Assembly: GCA_021807065.1 (NCBI GenBank)
Contig: JAKAPO010000072.1
Span: 1 to 9,334 of the forward strand
Origin: a bacterium
GTDB lineage: Bacteria > Vulcanimicrobiota > Vulcanimicrobiia > Vulcanimicrobiales > Vulcanimicrobiaceae
DNA: 9,334 nucleotides
Direction: 5' to 3'
The translations under genes and the position numbers were made by a program. The notes under the pieces were generated by a model. The model saw only the letters and a list, made by a program, of their open reading frames with translations. It was not told the DNA's origin and did not search any database. Below are positions 7,230-9,334 of the stretch, piece by piece; positions within the stretch are counted from its first letter, which is position 1; every line of letters begins with the position of its first letter.

Positions 7230-7476
7230 ATGACCGCTCAGCCCTGGGATTCCGATCTCAAGCAGCTCCAGGTTCGTTACGAGAGCCTCGACAAATGGCT
7301 TGACATGCTCCGGGGCGACCTGGCTGACGTACGAGCGGACCTGCGCGATCTGCGCAACGATGTCAATCAGCGGCTTTGCGTGGCTCATCGGGATCACGGT
7401 GACGAGCGCTCTAGCGATCATCGGCGTCGTTGTCGGGTTCTTCGAGAGCCTCAGCGCTCACCTCATCCCACGGTAG
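7230..7476 (+). pseudogene. Small coiled-coil protein with C-terminal membrane anchor, frame-disrupted
   Basis: The frame from ATG 7230 encodes an amphipathic, probably coiled-coil stretch (LQVRYESLDKWLDMLRGDLA and further LRDLRNDV repeats). In that frame the helix then turns into an arginine/histidine-rich nonsense tail. Shifting by one base at CGGCTTT (7371-7377) gives NQR-FAWLIG, then a hydrophobic span ending VVVGFF, and a stop at 7474-7476. The repaired product would be 81 residues: a cytosolic helix of about 45 residues, one transmembrane helix and a short tail. The join matches the second coiled-coil gene at 8745 (NGRFGWLMG), which supports a one-base insertion rather than two genes. 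An ATG at 7221 is an alternative start. Function is unknown; such proteins are often assigned roles in membrane-linked oligomerisation. The frameshift may be genuine decay or a sequence error. Confidence 0.65.
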
Positions 7477-7516
7477 CGTCGAAGGATCGAGATCGGCGGC
7501 TAGCGAGCTGCGGCTA

Positions 7517-7525
7517 TGGTATACT
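7517..7525 (+). promoter_or_regulatory. Extended -10 promoter of the nucleotidyltransferase operon
   Basis: TGGTATACT is a near-consensus extended -10 box (TG, one base, TATACT). Six bases separate it from the GTG at 7532, so the message would start at that codon. No good -35 is seen. Confidence 0.6.
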
Positions 7526-7531
7526 TCACCT

Positions 7532-7741
7532 GTGAGGGCGGCCACTCTCGAAAAGATTCTTCACCCTAAGCCGGGATCGGCGATTGCGCGAGCCCGTGAC
7601 TATGGTATTGATCTTACCCTCGTCGCACGAAATCCTGAACTAACACCTACGCAACGCCTCGACAAGATCGTCCAGTCTCAGGGGTCGGCGCGGTGGCTGC
7701 GAACGGCGCGCAGCAAGGGGCAAGACACCGCGGCGCGTTGA
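7532..7741 (+). CDS. Short protein partnered with a nucleotidyltransferase
   Basis: A 69-residue frame starting at GTG 7532. It reads VRAATLEKILHPKPGSAIAR, then ARDYGIDLTLVARNPELTPTQRLDKI and a basic tail. The LTPTQRLDKI segment resembles the TPEERL motif found in small ORFs that precede minimal nucleotidyltransferases in many bacteria, where the two form a toxin-antitoxin-like or otherwise paired unit (family recollection, not checked). Its stop TGA (7739-7741) overlaps a TTG (7738-7740) that would start the downstream nucleotidyltransferase, a 4-base TTGA coupling. The GTG lies six bases after a strong extended -10, and no SD is present, which agrees with a leaderless start. The basic tail after about residue 50 looks less conserved in style than the front, so a further frame slip there is possible. 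Its function is not established. Confidence 0.7.
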   Translation: MRAATLEKILHPKPGSAIARARDYGIDLTLVARNPELTPTQRLDKIVQSQGSARWLRTARSKGQDTAAR

Positions 7742-8210
7742 GCGATCTACGCGACGTACGCCCTCGCAAAGGCGGACGCGCGGTTCATTGTCGTAGGCGG
7801 CGTCGCACTGCAGTTGCAGGGCTCTGCGTACATTACCTATGACGTCGACGTTGTTTACGAACGAGAGGGAATGCGCGGAGAATTGTTGGCGCGCTCGCAC
7901 AATGTCGGCCTCGACCGCGTGAGTTCCCAGGAAACCTGCCGTTCATCTTCGATGAACAGACGCCAATGAAGAGCGCGATCCTCACTCTCGAAAGCACTGC
8001 GAGCGATATCGACTTGATCGCGAATCTCAAGGGCATCGGGGATTCAAGGAAGTGAACGCGCTTGCGGAGACGATTGAGTTAGAGAGCTTTTCCGTGCGCG
8101 TCCTGTCGATGGACGGTCTCATCATCGCAAAGCGCGCCGCGGGTCGCACCAAGGATGAGCCCAGCCTTATCGAGCTGGAAGCTGTCCGAGAGTTGCGCGG
8201 GCGGCGTTAG
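7738..8210 (+). pseudogene. Minimal nucleotidyltransferase, at least three frameshifts
   Basis: The pieces of one nucleotidyltransferase-fold protein lie in order but in changing frames. Piece 1 starts at TTG 7738 (LSDLRDV). Piece 2, from about 7760, reads ALAKADARFIVVGGVALQLQ, then GSAYITYDVDVVYE; it holds the GG signature and the catalytic DxD pair (7841-7849). Piece 3, from 7924, reads FPGNLPFIFDEQTP and on to LTLESTASDIDLIANLKGIG. Piece 4, from 8040, reads GFKEVNALAETIELESFSVR, then VLSMDGLIIAKRAAGRTKD, with a stop at 8208-8210. Joined, these give about 157 residues with the domain order of the family: GG, DxD, the (D)IDLI strand, and the final LI-AKRAAGRxKD helix. No single frame covers more than a third of it, so it is inactive as sequenced. 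The change between pieces 3 and 4 corresponds to a missing G in a GGGG run. The gene is coupled to the ORF at 7532. Confidence 0.75.
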
Positions 8211-8343
8211 TGCCACGGGCGCCCGCGTACAAGACCTACGCTGGATCTTAGGCCGCGTCGCAGGATCGTGGCTGACAATCATGCTCGCGCTCACCTTTCA
8301 CAAGTAACCCGACCTACTTCGGGGCCGCATTCTCCTTGGAGAG
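8211..8343 (+). other. Short spacer without a recognised gene
   Basis: Between the nucleotidyltransferase remnant and the CxxC protein there are 133 bp in which no recognisable coding segment, promoter or hairpin stands out. TTTCACAAGTAACCC around 8297-8310 is the only AT-richer spot. Confidence 0.3.
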
Positions 8344-8678
8344 GTGAAGACCGTCACCCTTGAAAACGTGGATACGGTGAAGGATCTTTGCGAACGTTGT
8401 GACCCTAGGTGCGGCGGGCGACTCACCGAACGGCCTGCGCGCAGCGGCCGCCGGCGTCCGTTGTGACGCGTTACGGCTACCACTGCGAAGACTGCGAAGT
8501 TGCGGCGTTTCCCGCCACGACGCACACAGAGCTCGTGTGGCTCAAGGAGCGGGCGCACGTCGTTCGCGAGGTTGCTCGGCATTCGGGCGGCGGGCTCGAC
8601 TCATGGATGGTGGAAGGCCTTGCCTTTTTCGACGACCACTCGGGTCACAGCATCGCCATCATCCGAAAACGCGAATAG
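8344..8678 (+). pseudogene. Small double-CxxC (zinc-ribbon-like) protein, split over two frames
   Basis: Two adjoining frames look like halves of one small protein. The first, from GTG 8344 with GGAG just upstream, reads VKTVTLENVDTVKDLCERCD, then PRCGGRLTERPARS, and stops at 8466. The second frame is open from 8409 and, from about 8463, reads VTRYGYHCEDCEVAAFPATT, continues through WLKERAHVVREVARHSGGGL and WMVEGLAFFDDH, and ends IIRKRE at 8676, with a stop at 8676-8678. The CERC knuckle in one half and the CEDC knuckle in the other would form a four-cysteine zinc site about 25-30 residues apart if the frames were joined. The joining point must lie in GC-rich DNA between about 8410 and 8463. 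I do not recognise the family. If the halves are independent, the second alone could be a 72-89 residue protein starting at GTG 8463 or 8409. Confidence 0.5.
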
Positions 8679-8721
8679 GCTGGACCCCTAGCCGGCATCT
8701 TCAGTGCGTGTGAAAAAGGTG

Positions 8722-8730
8722 TGGTACACT
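8722..8730 (+). promoter_or_regulatory. Extended -10 promoter of the second coiled-coil gene
   Basis: TGGTACACT (TG, one base, TACACT) lies 15 bp before the GTG at 8745. Initiation near 8737 would leave a leader of about eight bases containing GGGGGCGGA, so this gene would keep a short SD-bearing leader, unlike the gene at 7532. No -35 is evident. Confidence 0.5.
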
Positions 8731-8744
8731 ACGCAGGGGGCGGA

Positions 8745-9057
8745 GTGAATCTACCGATGGAAGAGCGGGTCTCGCGCCTCGAGGGAACGTACGAACAGGT
8801 TGCGGATCGCCTGAACGCGATGGCTGCGGATATCCGTGGCCTGCGCGGGGGAGAGTGGCGGTCTGCGCGGCGATATGAATCGCGAGAGTGGTGGCCTGCG
8901 CGGAGAGTTGAGCCGGGGAATCGCCGACTTGCGTCGTGAGGCCAACGGCCGATTCGGTTGGCTCATGGGCGCGATCCTCACCTCGTGGGCAACACTTACC
9001 GCGGGCTTGGTTGCGATGACGTATGCCATACTTCATCTGGTCACGTCGATGAGGTAG
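8745..9057 (+). pseudogene. Second small coiled-coil protein with C-terminal membrane anchor, frame-disrupted
   Basis: From GTG 8745 (or ATG 8757, 11 nt after GGAG) the frame reads MEERVSRLEGTYEQVADRLN, then AMAADIRGLRG, a helical coiled-coil start. It then becomes tryptophan/arginine-rich nonsense. Removing one G from the G5 run at 8847-8851 restores GLRGESGGLRGDMNRESGG, then LRGELSRGIADLRREANGRF, GWLMGAILTSWATLTAGLVA and MTYAILHLVTSMR, with a stop at 9055-9057. The repaired product is about 99-103 residues with one transmembrane helix near its C-terminus. It holds an 11-residue repeat (ESGGLRGDMNR / ESGGLRGELSR), a hendecad period suited to coiled coils. The NGRFGWLMG junction matches NQRFAWLIG in the gene at 7230. 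The function is unknown. The insertion lies in a homopolymer, so a sequence error or slippage is as likely as loss of function. Confidence 0.65.
8851..8903 (+). repeat. Two 20-bp direct repeats 33 bp apart inside the second coiled-coil gene
   Basis: GAGAGTGGCGGTCTGCGCGG (8851-8870) recurs as GAGAGTGGTGGCCTGCGCGG (8884-8903) with two synonymous T/C differences. The 33-bp period equals 11 codons, so copy number could change without altering frame. Confidence 0.85.
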
Positions 9058-9101
9058 CCGAAGCAGTAAGGTCGATGAAGTAGTCGACGCAGCGCAGTAA
9101 G
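9045..9101 (+). repeat. Imperfect tandem repeat at the end of the second coiled-coil gene
   Basis: GTCGATGAGGTAG...GCAGTAAG (9045-9070) is followed directly by GTCGATGAAGTAG...GCAGTAAG (9071-9101). The second copy carries about five extra bases (GCGCA). The first copy contains the stop codon of the gene, so the 3' end has been duplicated into the untranslated tail. Confidence 0.75.
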
Positions 9102-9104
9102 GAA

Positions 9105-9139
9105 GAAGGCCCGTGGCGTATCTCACGGGCCTTTCTCTT
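9105..9139 (+). terminator. Intrinsic terminator after the second coiled-coil gene
   Basis: AAGGCCCGTG (9106-9115) pairs with CACGGGCCTT (9124-9133), with an 8-base loop, followed by TCTCTT. It starts 49 bp after the stop codon. The stem base AAGGCCC/GGGCCTT resembles the receptor terminator. Confidence 0.8.
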
Positions 9140-9334
9140 GGGGGAGGAACCAAGACTTTTTCACGCTTATGATTTCGTCCGTACCGTTGTTGCCCCGGGG
9201 CTCGTGTGCCGAAGTACACTTCATCCGCTCGGCTCCTAGGTCTGAACGAAATCGCAACCGCTCATAGTGGAATTCTCAAGTGTTCTCCGGGCTGAAGCGG
9301 GGCTGTGCCCAAGTGGTTGACCGCGGTGATGCGA
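9140..9334. other. Terminal stretch without a supportable gene
   Basis: I find no convincing feature in the last 195 bases. A GTG at 9280 opens a frame of 18 codons to the window edge (VFSGLKRGCAQVVDRGDA), but there is too little to judge. GAAGTACACTTC (9212-9223) is a small inverted repeat with 5-bp arms. Confidence 0.3.

Noticed and set aside
7152..7421. 89-codon frame on the - strand over the first coiled-coil gene
   Set aside because: The + strand reading gives a helix plus TM segment shared with a second gene and has a matching promoter; the - strand frame has no promoter and no recognised motif.
7230..9057. Programmed ribosomal frameshifting as the reason for the split genes
   Set aside because: No slippery heptamer of the X-XXY-YYZ kind with a downstream structure was seen at the junctions, and four unrelated genes would all need it.
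8701..9219. 172-codon frame on the - strand over the second coiled-coil gene
   Set aside because: Pro/Arg-rich with no motif, and it runs through the terminator; the + strand gene explains the DNA.
9296..9334. tRNA-like start at the window edge (GCCCAAGTGGTTGA resembles a D-arm)
   Set aside because: The four bases after the loop do not pair with GCCC, so no D-stem forms, and the rest is outside the window.

Overview
The window looks like chromosomal DNA of a GC-rich diderm bacterium. The reasons are an outer-membrane TonB-dependent receptor with a Sec signal peptide, an aerobic-type succinyl-CoA ligase operon, and frequent GTG/TTG starts. The receptor's architecture (carboxypeptidase-regulatory-like domain, plug, very large barrel) and the small accessory genes recall Acidobacteriota or Candidatus Eremiobacterota (WPS-2). 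That placement is a recollection of family style and was not tested.

Layout. Positions 10-2098 hold sucC and sucD, an intact core-metabolism pair on the + strand. Positions 2136-2761 hold a vapBC-type toxin-antitoxin pair on the - strand, convergent with sucD. Its promoter reads TTGACG-N17-TAGACT, and an 18-bp palindrome covers both the -10 box and the antitoxin start codon. Positions 2972-6961 encode one 1329-residue TonB-dependent receptor with 20 cysteines in the mature chain, spaced as ten close pairs. A strong hairpin terminator follows at 7016-7043.

From about 7130 to 9140 the character changes to short accessory genes, nearly all frame-disrupted. They are: a small coiled-coil protein with one membrane segment (7230-7476); a 69-residue ORF (7532-7741) coupled to a minimal nucleotidyltransferase broken into four reading-frame pieces (7738-8210); a small protein with two CxxC knuckles lying in two different frames (8344-8678); and a second coiled-coil/membrane-anchor protein (8745-9057) that also needs one base removed to read through. 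A terminator at 9106-9135 closes this block. The last 195 bases hold no gene I can support.

sucC and sucD work together as one enzyme, and the toxin and antitoxin form one autoregulated module. The receptor appears to be a single-gene unit with its own terminator. The most noteworthy points are the paired cysteines of the receptor, the run of at least six single-step frameshifts confined to about 1.5 kb, the two related coiled-coil/TM genes flanking the nucleotidyltransferase block, and a recurring promoter layout in which the start codon sits 6-7 nt after the -10 box, as in leaderless mRNAs.
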